A DNA stretch of 64,000 nt from the NCBI RefSeq assembly GCF_020497125.1, contig NC_059079.1, positions 50,355,114 to 50,419,113 of the forward strand. The letters are read 5' to 3'. The DNA is from Mauremys mutica. Its lineage: Eukaryota; Chordata; Testudines; Geoemydidae. The position numbers and the translations under genes are program-made. Under the pieces are notes generated by a model. It saw only the letters and a list, made by a program, of their open reading frames with translations. It ran no database searches and had not been told where the DNA came from. This document shows positions 46,365-59,150 of the stretch, piece after piece. Each line of letters begins with the position of its first letter. The stretch's first letter is position 1.

Positions 46365-48409
46365 TATTTTAGGTGTTGGACCATTCCTGGATAATCTTTA
46401 ATCTCCTCAGTGATTAGCGGTCCAACTTTTTCTTTCCTTATTTTCTTTTTATTTATATGGCTATAGAACCTTTTACTATTGCAAGGTCCAACTCTGCTTA
46501 GTGTTTGGAAGTTGTCACTTTATCCCTATACTTTGTGACCTCCAAGAGGCAGCTTTCCTCACTGCTCCATCCCATCTACCATTCCTTTTAGGCTGTCTGC
46601 TTTCTGTTAATCACCTGTTTGAGCTGCTTGCACATCCACTTCATCAGCAACCCCTACCTACATTTTCTACCTTGCATGGGATGCAGGCTTCAGATAGTTT
46701 CTGCAACTTTGAATTAAAGTAATTCCAAGCCTCTTCCACATTCAGATCCTTGAGTTCTTCAGTTCAGTCTACTTCCCTAACTAATTTCATTTATTTTTTT
46801 AATTTTGCCCTTTTGAAATAAACAAAAATCAATCTGCAACCCAGATCTTTCCATCTTTCCATTTAGCTTAAGCTGAATTAGCTCATGATCACTTGTCCTC
46901 TACAACCTTTATACTTCTCCTCTATGAGGTCCTCACTACTCACCAATACCAAATCTAAAATGGCATCACCTCTTGTAAGTTCAGCAATTATTTGAGAAGA
47001 CATCTGGGCCATAGTATTATTAGTAGTACTTGTCCTCCAATTTATATCTGGGAGGTTAAAGTATCCCATATTCACACAATTCCCAGTAGTTTTCATTTCA
47101 TTAAAAACATTAAAGAGGTCTCTATCTCTATCCGGATCAGATCCTGAGGGTCAGTAGCATACTCCAAACACTGTCCCATGGAAGCCTCTGGTAGCATTCT
47201 TTCCCAAATGATTTTGACGCAAACAGACTCTGTTTCATCCATCACTCATAATTTCTTTACAATCTATCTCATCATTAATATGCAATGTTACTCCACCACC
47301 TTTACCTTTATTTGTGTCTTTCTTGGACAGCACATAACCTTCAGTCCCTATACTCCAGTCATGACTACTATTTCTCCCTACTTAGGTGAGGTCCATCCAA
47401 TGAGAACAGTCCTCTGCCCATGAATGCCTCCCAGTGTTTGAACATCCCAAAGCCCTCCTTATAGTACCATTGCCTGAGCCATCTGTTAATCATCAAAATC
47501 TTGTCTCACCTTTGTTGTCCTCCTCTAGGGACACATAGAATCCACTGAAGATCACCTGAGCCTCCATTTCTTTAAGCCTGGCGTAGTCTCCTTTGTTGCG
47601 TTCCAGCAAGGACCTACTAGTATCATTTGTCCCTATGTGAAAGACAATCAGTGGATTCTTTCCTGCTTCCACTGGGATCCTCTTCAGCCTCAGGTCCATA
47701 TCCCGTATCTTAGCTCCTGGCAGACAGCACACCCTTTTATTCTCTGGATCAACTATGGTGACAGATCTGTTCTTTGTAGTAAGGCATTAAACATATAGAC
47801 CTACCTTTTCCTGGTGTTGGTGTGATTCTCCAGCCTTCCTCCTATTCTTTCTTGCTGCAAGTCTCTTGTCTTTTGTTCTCTCTTGCAATCTTCTGCAAGT
47901 CTTCTTCTGTTCTCCTAGGGCTCCAATACTGGCTATCTCCATTTATTCTTCCCCTCTTCCTGTAGCACTAATCACTCTTCTCTTCTTCCTTGCCTTCCCA
48001 CCTTCTGTTACTATCAGCTGGGCCCCTTCTTCATTTTTCCAACTCAGCAAACCTGTACCTGAACTCTGTTTCTCCTTCACTAGTTGGTCTTTTCCTCTCT
48101 CTGGTTCTTGTAGTCACATGTTTTCATGGATAGCTTTCCTTTATCTCAATACTGAATGGTACCTTCATGCATGGAAGAAAATAGCTACACCATCGTCATA
48201 GGCCTGGATGTTATAATTATAACTAAGCTTATAATCATCCTATTTTGTTTATTAAATAATGGCACAAAAGAATGAAGCCACTAAATTCCTGAGTGACCAC
48301 AATAGTTCACTCTGATTGCCGTTCCCATCTCCACATGGAGGGCCACATGTAGTATTTTGGTAAGATTTATACTTTCTGTAGCATGCAACACACTAACTGA
48401 CAATTTGTA

Positions 48410-48880
48410 TGTAGAATGGTAGAAGTTAGAGATGGAAAAGGCCAACTGACTCATCTATTATATCGTTATGTATTATACTTTATATGGTGTTAATTGTCCA
48501 GTATATTTTCTAGTCTAGTTTTAAATATCTCCCGTTTTTTCTTGGGAATATATTCCACAGACACAGATCCTTGGGTTATGATTTCCCCCCCTAGAATTGT
48601 GAAATACTCTTATCTCAATTACACAAGGAGCCAGCCCCAATGAAATTAATGAAGTTTCTCCAGATTGACGTTTATGGAACTAAAATCAGTCTTCTCCATT
48701 CAGCCTAAATTGCCATTTTCTTAATTTCAGTCCTTTGTTCTTAGGTATATTCCTTTGGACTACCCTAAATAATACTTCTCATTTGTTGGCACTAACACCC
48801 TTCATATTCTTGTAGGTAATTACCATTTCCTTTCTTGTTTTCTACCTGAATAAATAAAGGCACAGCTGCAGTGGCTTAGT
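48410..48880 (-). mobile_element. Old CR1 3' fragment, antisense
   Basis: AGAATGGTAGAAGTTAGAGA is the complement of a CR1 3' end, and the following TTTTAAATATCTCCCG...ATTCCACAG stretch follows the CR1 3' region. It is strongly decayed and has no frame. Confidence 0.6.
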
Positions 48881-50445
48881 TATGTCAGTCTATCATACTC
48901 CAGTACTGTAATAATAATGGTAATACCAATAGAGAACATTGGTACACGACTGCCTAGTTAGCATGCAGATTTGTAATGGCACATAATTGTATCTTTTCAA
49001 GCAGCACCTAGAGTACTGCAAGAAACATTCCTTGTTTTCCCTCTTGATTTTTTATGGGGCTCTTAATATGTAACAATAAGTGATGACTCAAATGTTGCAG
49101 ATAAAGGAGAAAATGGTTTGAAGAGTCTCATTCAATTTGTTTTTCCTCCTTCATATTTTGGCCTATTTAAGTGGAATTTATTCTAAATCCAATTCTCCAG
49201 CTGAAATATAACATTCAGCGCTACATTGATCCCTGTATACCGAATGTAAGAAATAAATACAGTTCATTAATTCAAGCATCGTAATTTACATCCTCAGTCA
49301 CTATACAACTGAAACCCTGTGGATCTACAAAAGAAACTAAATACCTTTGTAATAATTGTTGAGGCATTAAAGCTTTTAAAACATGCAAAATCCTATATTG
49401 ATTTACTTGGTAAATTTAATCTTGAAATTTCCAGTTAGGAAAACTTTTCTAAAAGTTACCTGAAAAGGAAAATATATTGGGTTTGTGACTTTTTAATTTT
49501 TTTACTTCTTCGTAATTTATAAAAGAGGCTTATATATTTTGGTTTTTCAATGTGTTTTTACTTTAGCTATATCAGGAAATAATGCGTTGTCTTCACTGTT
49601 TTTGCTGGAGGGCTTTGCAAAGGAATATAGAACTGGTGCAGGAGCTTTCCCATCCTGCACATTTAAGGAGTTGGGGCTTGAATCTTTCACTAAGAATTTT
49701 CTTTTTCTCAATAGTTTGTCAATAATTGGAGTTAATTAAATATTAACAAAGAGCAACAAAAATTTAAAGAGTCTAAAATAATCCTTGTTCTTTCAATTTC
49801 ACTCATTACGGTTGATGTTATAATCCTACTTGTTCTTCAGTTGGCTATGGTGTCTTCCAGGAAATACAGTTTAGACAAGATTTGATTTTCTAATATAATA
49901 AAAACAAGCAGCAAGGACAAAAATACATAATGAAAATACACTTTTTCCTATGTATAGATCACTTAATAAAGCAAATGCAATATACACTGGGAGAAACAAC
50001 AAAATATATTTAGTTAGGAGTCAGGACAAATACTAGGGAAATATGATCCTAGTTCAGCAAAGCACCTAAGCATGTGCTTAACATCCAGCACATACCCATA
50101 GCTACCTTCATAGTTTGAAATATCTCCCTAATGCTGTCAAAGCTCTTCACAGGCACTCTTCAGAGTTGTAGTTCCACAAGTGAAGTGGGCAAGTCTCAGC
50201 CGAATTCTTCTCCATCAAACACATAGGTCAAAGTAACAGCAAAGCAGCACAGCTTACTGCCAGCAGAGTTTACAGTATTTTACGCTGCTTCCTTGTCTGT
50301 GCTATAGACCTGCTGCCGAATCTGCATGAGGAGGATTCCAGAGGTATCCCAAGCCACAGTCTGAGAAGCATGGCCCCTTTCAAATGACCAAGCAAATTTA
50401 TTTAATCTCCATTAAATATTTTCTTTATCACTATTGTTCGTAGAT

Positions 50446-50570
50446 TCCAAGGCCAGAGGGACCATTGTGATCAAGTGTTGCTTAAGCTCATTCTCTCCTG
50501 TTACTCAATCCTGCCTCATAATGCTGATTCTATAGTAACATACATTTCCCCCCAAGATAACAGATTGTGA
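50446..50570 (-). mobile_element. CR1 3'-end fragment, antisense
   Basis: GTAGATTCCAAGGCCAGAGG followed by GACCATTGTGATCAAG is the complement of the common CR1 terminal region. Confidence 0.65.
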
Positions 50571-51109
50571 TGTCAAATAAAAATCTAATTCTAACTTTAC
50601 TGCAGACTCAAGTTAGAAAAGACAAGTTCTGAGGGAAAGAAAAACACAGAAGTGGTAAAGAGATAAAATAAAGCTTCTCAAGTTTGCCTCAGTGTAAGAA
50701 GTCCTTCATAAATGCAAATCAGTGTCCAACATTCAATGCTTTAGTTTAAGAGCTCAAGATCATTCATGGTATTAAAATCCTTTGTAGGATATTTTTTACC
50801 CACATGCAAATCCTCTCTCAGAACCTTCTGCCTAAAGTCCAGCTTTAGCATATATTTAAACTAAATGCTTTCAAGAGCTCTCTGTAGGCCTTTTTATGTC
50901 TTACTACATTTCTCCTCCCACATCAGGATAAATTTCTTGTTGCTTTGTAGAGGCAAAGAGCAATTCCCTGAAATCTCTATCATACCTTTTTACTTCCTCA
51001 GAGAGCTGTTAGAGCTATTTGCTCTGACTTTGGAAGTTAGTCTTATGCCCCTAACCCCTTGTGAATATTTTATCCTCCAGGATGTTGTAATAATATTTAG
51101 TAAAAGAAA

Positions 51110-51338
51110 GGAATGTGATCCAGTAGGAAGCATATAGTCAAGAGTTCTGGACTCTATTCCTGGCTCATTCTATGACCTTGGGCAAGTCATTTGCACTTCT
51201 CTGTGCTTTTCTTTCTCTCATAATTGAAATGGGAAAAATAATATATACCTATCTCACATGGGAGTTGCTTGGCTTAATTCCTTTATGTGTGCAATGCACT
51301 TTGCAGTCTTCGGAAGAAAGGTGCTTTAGATCAGTAAA
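51110..51338 (+). mobile_element. MIR SINE
   Basis: The core TTCTATGACCTTGGGCAAGT followed by CATTTGCACTTCTCTGTGC is diagnostic, and AATTGAAATGGGAAAAATAA then CCTATCTCAC follow in the right order. Confidence 0.88.
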
Positions 51339-51498
51339 GATGAGTAAGTGTAACTGTCCCCATTTTGTAACATATGATCAATTGTTTGTTTTTTTAAAAT
51401 TCTCTTTCATTGTGACAATTCTCTGGTTACCCAGGGCTGTGAGTCACCGTGTTATCCCCTGCCTCCAGCAAGAGGAAGTCTTGCTTGGGATAGCTAGG

Positions 51499-52556
51499 TG
51501 TTAGGTCCCAAACATCACCCATCTGTCAGCCACTCAAGCACTCCCTTCAGGACTATGTCAGCCCTGTCTTCACTTGTAGGTTAAGAGGTGCACCCCAGTC
51601 TCTGAGTCGCCTGGAAGCATGTCCCTGTTATAAGTTAGCCCAACACAAGCTGCTCACAGAAATCCCAGATCCTCTCCTCCCCAGTTTACCAGTTTTACCT
51701 TAAATCACTGTTCTTGTATAATACACAGCACTTGTGAACACTTAAACCAACAACAAAAAAAGGTTTATTTAAGAAAGAATAGTGGTTCCTCTAGAAACAA
51801 GAAAGTGTGGTAGAAACAAATGGTTACAATACAAAACAAAAGCATAAAATGATAACTAGGGCCTACATGTATTAATCATAGAAGTTACCTTTCCTACCTT
51901 ATAAAGTAGGTCTCTCTCTCCCACCTGCCCCCTCCCTCCCTCCCAGCCAAAGTTCAGTCTATTGCAGAGGAGACTGGCTTTCCAGGATCCAACCTTTCAT
52001 AAAACACCCCTTCTTAACAAGATGTCTCCTCAGTGAATGAATGAAAAGTGTCTTTCTCCACCCTGTGATATAATGAATCAATCTTTAGTCTTTAGTCACA
52101 GTTCAGGCAATTCCCTGTCTGCTATAATGTTCCTTTTTACCTCCAAGTGGTTTTGATTGTTTGCAGTCATCTTTGATAGGTTTCCATTGACTCTTCTGGG
52201 ATGGGGAAACGGTAGACAATAGATCCTTGCATGAAATCACTGGCTTACAAGGGACAGGTGACAACTCTCTCCCACTTGATTGGGCCATCTCTGAGACAGA
52301 GGATCCCCTTTTGCACCATAAGGTGTAGCTTTCAATATAACTATATTATTCCATAATTATTGCCAGTACACACATCTTACAATGTTTATGAGTATTGATA
52401 AGTTACAAACTTTCAGTAGATACCTCACATGCAACCATTCACGGATAAATACCATGAAAGTGGTGTATTAGGTGCAGTGAGTTTGTCAAGTCTGAGACAG
52501 GAGTTGCTTGTTAAAACCATTTGCTAGTTGGCACTAAGGGACCTCCGTGTCACAGT
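51499..52556 (-). mobile_element. ERV-type LTR, antisense, probably solo
   Basis: On the minus strand it begins TGTGACACGGAGGTCCCTTA and ends near GGGACCTAACA, a TG...CA layout of about 1.06 kb. AATAAA-type and A/T-rich words lie in the centre. I recognise it as a turtle endogenous-retrovirus LTR type. I could not find matching target duplications, so the left edge is uncertain, and no gag, pol or env remains adjoin it. Confidence 0.65.
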
Positions 52557-53099
52557 CATCCCTTGGATTCCATCAAAAATAGAACTGAGCATCACCAGCC
52601 TCTCTGATGGAAATAAAGGGTAGTCCATATAAAAGTTATTGTAAAGGGAGTAAGCATATTCTGGTTTGTCAGGAAAAGTATTACATTATATGGGCATTCT
52701 GGAGATAATGCTGGCAAAAAAATCAATGTGTGAAGTCCCACCAGTATAAGGGCAGTTTGAGAACTAGACATTTATTCATAACTCTGATGAAACAATATGG
52801 AATGTTAATTAAAACACAAAACCAGAATAAAATACTATGAAATATAAACAGAACAAAATCTTGGACCAAAGACTGTCCTATATCTAACCTATTAGTGGTT
52901 CTAAAATGAAAAGCTTCTGAAAGAAAATCATTTGCCAATGCTAAGAGACGTCTCAAGGCAGATGTGTAGGTGGAGTGGGTTCCACGTGTTGGGATGCAGT
53001 ATGTAATGTAATGGGTGGTTATGGCTAGGGCTTTTAATCTAACATAGTTTGAGAGGAAATAGGTAGTCTTCCTCTGCAAACTGTGCTTCACCACAATAT

Positions 53100-53205
53100 G
53101 TTCATCTGAAGAAGTGCGTTTTTTACCCACGAAACCTTATGCCCAAATAAATCTGTTAATCTTTAAGGTGCCACCGGACTCCTCGCTGTTCTTCACCGCA
53201 ATGAC
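53100..53205 (+). mobile_element. SINE-like/Penelope-like repeat with hammerhead-like motif, copy B
   Basis: CTGAAGA (53106-53112) fits the hammerhead CUGANGA box. It is followed by a stem GTGCGT...ACCCAC with one mismatch, then GAAA (53131-53134), then a short hairpin-like CCTTATGCC. The 3' part AAATAAATCTGTTAATCTTT then AAGGTGCCACCGGACTCC marks the family. It is related to copies at 28865 and 59060 but belongs to a different subfamily. Confidence 0.8.
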
Positions 53206-54379
53206 ATTTACTAGGCTCTAGCTTCACAAGTAATTTAGATGGAGACAAAATGAGCTTGTGAAAGGTGGAGTTCCCCCCTGCTGAACACAGGGTAATCCAA
53301 ATCCTTCCTGAGGTTCGCTTTTATTAGTAGCAGATGGCTACAACAAACTCTGTACTTTGGCTTAGGCTTTCTTTCCTCAAACTGGTCTCTTCCTAGTAGG
53401 ACTGCCTATGTCCCACTCCTACTTCCCCATACTCAGGGAAACATGCCAACCCCTCTTTTATACTGGTTAGAGTTAGAAAAAATGAACCTGTCATTATGAA
53501 GCAGAAGCAATTACCCTGCACTTATGCAGGGTCTTAGAAAGTGTCTGACTTTTGTTACAGAGTCAAGGAGAGATTAAAAATAAAAATGTTTACACAGAAA
53601 CCTATATTCTTTGAATACTCTTAAAACATTAATGTAAGATGCACATTACAAAAGATCCATGTAAGGTCTAACAAATAGGCTTTAAAATTTGATAGGCCTG
53701 TGGAGCTCCAGGTGTAGGCAAATTAAGAGGATTTGAAGGATTTTCCATCTGAGCACATACTCTGCCTGGCTAGTGTTGTCTCTTGAGCCTAATACCAAGA
53801 GCAGCCTTGTTTATATTAAATATGTTCTTCTTGTCTAGTTCATGAAATAAAGATATCAAGAACCACTACGTTGTTATCTGAAATTCTCCGAAGGGTAGCT
53901 ATGGTGCTCATTCACTTACCTTTTTAAAGTGGGGATGAATTAGAGGCTGGTGGCTAAGCTAGATCAAGCAGCCTTACCAGTGTGTACTTATAAGATGGTG
54001 TTAGGACTGTGGACTCATGGGCTAGTGAACTCACCTGCAGTAAATCAACATAGATTGATTTATTTCCGCAAAGCTACTTCAGTTGTTAGTAGGTTAGGAT
54101 CTGCCTTCCATGAAGGATTTTATACATCACGAAAGACTTCCCTGTGGAAGATATATGGAGTTTGAAGATTTTCAACTCAACTGTTTTTGTTTGTTGAGGT
54201 CTTCTTTTGCTTTTCTATTTTATCTAGCTAATCTATTATTTTTCTAAGTTTCACTGTGGTACCTAAATGCCTTTAGAAGTACTCAAAGTTACAAGTACTC
54301 TACTTAATTATTCAGTCTGGTAATCCAATTTAGGAAGCCTAGTTAGTCTAATGCAGAAATGTTTATAGTCTTATGACCT

Positions 54380-54480
54380 GGGCAGAGTCAAGAAACTTGG
54401 ATTCTATTTCCAGTTCTGGCACAGACCTACCATGTGACTGTAGGCAAATTATTTTACCTCTCTGTGATTATCTTTCCTTC
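54380..54480 (+). mobile_element. MIR SINE fragment
   Basis: AACTTGGATTCTATTTCCAG then CATGTGACTGTAGGCAAATT and TTACCTCTCTGTG follow the MIR core in order. Confidence 0.75.
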
Positions 54481-56361
54481 CCATCCTTTATCTGTCTTGT
54501 CCATTTAAACATCTTCTTACCATCACATCAGATATTTAAATACAGTGTGAGTGTGTATGTGTGTTGGGGGAGGACAAAATCATATTGGACTTTTTTTTTT
54601 TTTTAAGAATAAAATTACTGAAATGAAGTCCCAATGATCAAATATTTGTAAGAGTCCTTGGGAGGATTAGATCTTTTTAAAGTGGCACATTGTGATTTTA
54701 GATCTATCAGGGACCAGCCTGCAGCAAAACTAGTCCCCTGGCAACCTAATAAGTGCAACTAACCCTGATAGAAACTGTCCAATTGACTGTGCCACGATTG
54801 GTTGCAGGAGTCAGCAGGATGATACTTATGCTCAGTAGCAGCATCAGTCCAGCATCCCAATTGGTCACCTTTTATGGGTACATAAGGGCTTTGATAAAGA
54901 AAGGGAAAAGGTTTGTGAAATTCTGATTTCTTAATGTAAACAAATTACATTACACTCCAACCATTAGGCCAGAGTGACAAGAACTCAGTCACTTTGAAGT
55001 TTTCTGTTTATTCAAATACAGTGATGGCTGATGATATAAGATGGTAGACAGGAATTTCAGACACGCCACTGTATGCTCAGAGGCACCTTACAGCTGCAGG
55101 GAAAGCACATAATACATCTCACTCAAAACAGAGTTAACAACAATGAGCTACCATTATTAATATCTCTTCAAGATGGGGTAATCATTAACATAAAGTGACA
55201 TGATGGTTGTACCCCATTAGGTCTTGACGTTACAGAGGTTCACATGGGATGACTTTTGAACCCACCCACCAGCTCATTACGGAATCATGGCCCTAGAGAT
55301 GAGCTCTGCTATTCTGAAGATCCACTTGCACACATGAATGGAAAGTGGTGAGGCACAAAGGCAGTGTAGTTGGTTTGGCATGTGCTAGTAAGTCTGGTAT
55401 GGGCATAGCTCCTTCTGTCTCTACACATTTTGTTTCTTGAGTTGTTTTTCAACCAACTGCTTTTTCCTATGTACCTTTTCTTCCTTTGCCTTCTCTTAAG
55501 TAGGCCTTTCTATCATTATTTATCTGAAATAACACTGATCATCTCACTAATCACAAAGCAGAGAATTCCCTGTGAAAAACATTATCCTATTAATATTTGG
55601 CTGAAACTATAGAGGCCCTGCTGGAGTTGTGTGGCTTAGTTGTATCCCACTCAAACTTAGCCTTATGGCAGAGGATCTGAGCAATCACAACCCTCACATC
55701 ATGCTTCTAGAAGTTCCCTTATCCTTGCACAGCTGAGAATCCAAACACCCTGCCTTCTTCCCCAGCTGTTCCTTGTGTAACCCACATGCCTCCTGGGTGT
55801 GGTTATCTGTCCCATCTAGTGGCACTGAGACCACTTAGAGAGAGACAGGGAGATTAATGAGTCTGTTTTAGAGCCTTAGCTAACAGCCAGTTGGCTTTTA
55901 GCTCATGCAGTAGAGGCTCATGCGCTAAGCTTCAGAGATCCCATGTTTTATCCCACCCACCGACGATGGGGTCTGTCGGTGTTACACTTGCTCCTCCCAC
56001 AATTGCTTCTCAAGCTAGAGTTGGGGCCAGAAGCTTGTCTGCAGGGATGTGGACTGAAGTCCCTGTTGGGGAAGAAGTGCAGATGGGAGAGGAAGGTGCT
56101 TACTGTGAGCAGTTCCCATGGGAGGATAAAATATAATACATTTGTTCCTCCAAAACCTGAAGCTTTTGTTCATTTCCAACCATCGTAAAATGAGCTCCAA
56201 AGGGTTCACAATCACACAGTCCTTGTCCTAACAGCTAAACATAAAGTATAATATCTGATGGATTAATTTGAACATTATTGGTCCGATCCTTCGAAAATCA
56301 AAAAAAGTTAATGAAGATGCATCAGTTTATACTGGCTGAGAGGATCTGACCTGAGATAAAG

Positions 56362-56535
56362 GGTAAAATTTTCAAAAAAGCACTTAAGTGACTTAGGAGC
56401 CATTTTCAGAAGGAACCTAGGCACCTAGCAGTCCTAGTCTCCCAATGAGATTTAGGATTGTCCTAAATTATGGCATTATTTTGAAATGGGACTTAATGCA
56501 TCCTAAGTCACTCAGGCACTTTTGAAAATGTTACC
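56362..56535. mobile_element. TIR element of the TTTTCAAA family, 174 bp
   Basis: The left end GGTAAAATTTTCAAAAAAGC and onward to GACTTAGGA is mirrored on the right by TCCTAAGTCACTCAGGCACT and TTTGAAAATGTTACC. That gives inverted arms of about 36 bp with few mismatches. Confidence 0.8.
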
Positions 56536-58312
56536 GTAATTGTACAGATTTTGAAACAGAGTCTGCATTAAGCATATGTTTACATCAAGCAACATTCTTT
56601 AAGATTAACTGGTGAGACCCTTGAGTTTCACTGAACGTTGATAATTCTTTTGCTAATGCTAATAGTCAGCCTTGGTAAGATTACCTGATGTTATTGGAGG
56701 CAAGTATTGATGGATATTTTTCCTGAGAAATAACATTTGACAACAAATTAATGCATTTTTCTGAGACAAATATCAGAGTACAGATTTTTGGTGAGCAAGG
56801 GAGCATAAAATGTTAATATGATCCCCCTTCAAACTTTGGACAAAGAAGATATGCATGTATTACAGTTTTTCAAAACCTAATTATTATTTTTGGAATAATA
56901 GCAACAATAATCTGTGGCTGTACAATAAACGTGACATTATTTGCAACATTATTAAGAATCAGTTTCCAATCTGATGTATTCTTTCATAGTGTCTTACTAA
57001 AAGTTTATGAAAAATGGAGACTACAGGTTAAAGATTTGGTTTTGCTACAGATGAAACTACACAATGTTAATGGAGTTCTAAAGAATTACATCATGACTTA
57101 TTCAGCAATATTGGTGAGATGTCACTGGACATTGATACATATAGGAAGAACATTGATGGGCAGAGAACTTTTAAGGGTAAAGGTTGAGTGTTGTCTAAAA
57201 TTAATTTAGTCCAACATCTTGGTTAAACATCTGAGGAGATTCAAAGGAGTCAGCTGTTACATTATGGCTCGGCTGAAAAAAATTCTGAAATTGGATCCAC
57301 ATTCTCTTGGGCCTGATGATAAACTCTGAAATGCTTCTTGCACTATCAAAATGGGCAATGGAGACTGGTATCATAGTAGAGCACAAAAGGATAAGGGGTT
57401 TCACAGTCAGATATGAGTGGATAAGTAGGCAGAAATTGAATTATGATGGGCGTTAAAAGTGAAGAAGAGAAACTTGAATTTGACGGAATGGCAGAGAGGG
57501 AGTTAATGGAAGGATGCAAATGGGGAGGTGACACAGGAAGATGATTTTACCAGAGATATTCTGAATGGAAGTAAGGGGAGCAAGATGTGTGTCAGGAAGA
57601 CCAGAGACGGGGAGGCTGCAGTAATCAAGTTGAGAGATAGTGAGGGCATAGCTAGTAGTTTTAGTGATGTGGGCTGTGCAAAAAAACAGGATTGTAGAGA
57701 TATTATAGAGGAAGAAGCAGGAAGATTTGGACACAGGTTGGATGTACAGGTCTTCAAGTAGGATATGGTGATGAGAGCCATATACAGACCTACATAGAGA
57801 AATGTTTAAACATATGATTTTCAAAGAGGATGCTCTCTTTGTTCGACTGAAGTATGTTTCCTTCATCAGATGTGTTGCCTAAGAATTCCTGTATAGGAGA
57901 TTCTCTTTTTTAAAACTGCTTCTGCTGTAGAAAGGTATGGGAAAATAATAGAATTAAAATAACGTGTGAAGTAAGGGGCTGTGTATGTTTGTCTTTACCC
58001 CTTTTTTCATCTCCTGTTTAAATCATAATTATTGGATCTGCTCATGATTTTTTTTAATTGACACTTTTCCTGCCCCCTCCCAAAAAGGAAAGCTAAGATC
58101 ATGGTGCTGTCTCCAGGCCCTGCTCTGCTCTTGTTGGCATGTCAGCAGTGCCCTGCTGCTCCTGCTGCTCCTCCTCTCCCGACAGCCTCAACTCCTGTAC
58201 TGAGCATCTTCCTGCTCCTGCAGACACAAGGGGTAAAGTGTTCTACCCCATATACCCTCCTGAGGTGATCTGACAGGGAATGGGTTTGAGATGCTCTTCA
58301 TACACACATGCC

Positions 58313-58377
58313 TAGGATGAAATCCTGACTCCACTAAGGCCAATGACAGAACTTCCACTGACTTCAGTGGGGCCAAA
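58313..58377. repeat. Short palindromic dispersed repeat
   Basis: GATGAAATCCTGACTCCACT faces CAGTGGGGCCAAAATGTCA in inverted orientation around GACAGAACTT. It is a third family of short palindrome, distinct from the one at 1067. Confidence 0.65.
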
Positions 58378-59059
58378 ATGTCACCTCTAGTCTCTGTGGT
58401 CTCAGGTAGGTTGCTTTAGCCATAGACTGGATCAGTGTAGCTGAACCCATAGAGACTCCGGAACCTCTCATTGCCTGTAGTGACACCATGAGGCCTGAAC
58501 ATTAAAAACAAAAACTCAATGTGTCTTTAAAAAATGGTTTAAGCTAAACATTAACTGTTTTTAATCATAACTGTACGGCTCTTGCAGAGGGCAGAGTAAG
58601 GTGGCTTGAATTTATTTCCATATCTTAAAATATTTGGTTCTCTTATAGAGTAATCTTAACTCCGAATTTTCTGGATTTGTAATGCTTGGTTTTGGGATAA
58701 CCACAGCATCCTTATAATAGTTTTTGCTGCTAAGTTACTAATATATACTCTTAGCTATTTTTTTTAAATTTATATAGTTAAGAGTAGAGAAGGGAGGGAA
58801 ACATCAAACAAATCTTCTTGGGAAGCTCTATTGATGTGTTCAAATAAAGTCTGTGTCAAAAAGAGAAATAGCTTTTTAAAAGGCCTCATCCTACTTCTAT
58901 TTTAAGTTAATGGCAGTTTTGCAATTGATTTCATGAAGAGAAGAAAGACTCACAATCCTGTTTGTTATGTCTTATAACAGTAGAATCTGTGATATCATAA
59001 TGAGAAGGATTCTGGCTCTGCTGAGCTAGTGGTCTCCTCAGACAATAATTCCTATGATG

Positions 59060-59150
59060 CAGCAAAGAATCCTGTGGCACCTTATAGACTAACAGACGTT
59101 TTGCAGCATGAGCTTTCGTGGGTGAATACCCACTTCTTCGGATGCAAGCA
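59060..59150 (-). mobile_element. SINE-like/Penelope-like repeat with hammerhead-like motif, copy C
   Basis: On the minus strand CCGAAGA (complement of 59135-59141) is followed by a perfect 6-bp stem GTGGGT-ATTC-ACCCAC, then GAAA (complement of 59114-59117), then AGC-TCAT-GCT. This is the hammerhead order of CUGANGA, stem II, GAAA and a short stem III, with one core change (U4 to C). The right part carries GTTAGTCTATAAGGTGCCAC. Confidence 0.82.

Larger units (their letters stand above)
43309..48190 (-). mobile_element. Near-complete CR1 LINE, antisense, with two nested insertions
   Basis: The 3' end is at the left (TAGACTTTAGGACCAGAAGG). Moving right, the minus strand gives the ORF2 C-terminal zone, then MKFNIAKCKVMHLGTNNK at 44158-43907, the fingers (45872-45516, with NLHPRILTELAHE and DWKIANIVQFFKKG), the endonuclease (47096-46878, with MGYFNLPDINWR), and the end of ORF1 (47732-47493). 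The last contains FHIGTNDTSRSLLERNKG, the GxND block of the esterase-like (SGNH) domain found in CR1 ORF1 proteins. About 3.4 kb is CR1; the rest is the LTR-like element at 44355-45290 and the TIR element at 45859-46364. Frames are broken throughout. Confidence 0.93.

Noticed and set aside
52723..53130. 135-residue minus-strand open frame next to hammerhead-like copy B
   Set aside because: I considered a Penelope-like reverse transcriptase, but no catalytic YxDD-type or GIY-YIG motif is visible and its end overlaps the repeat.
57590..57650. Possible further BRINP3 exon around GGCTGCAGTAATC
   Set aside because: Translation in three frames does not give the expected continuation after STAIK and there is no acceptor in phase.
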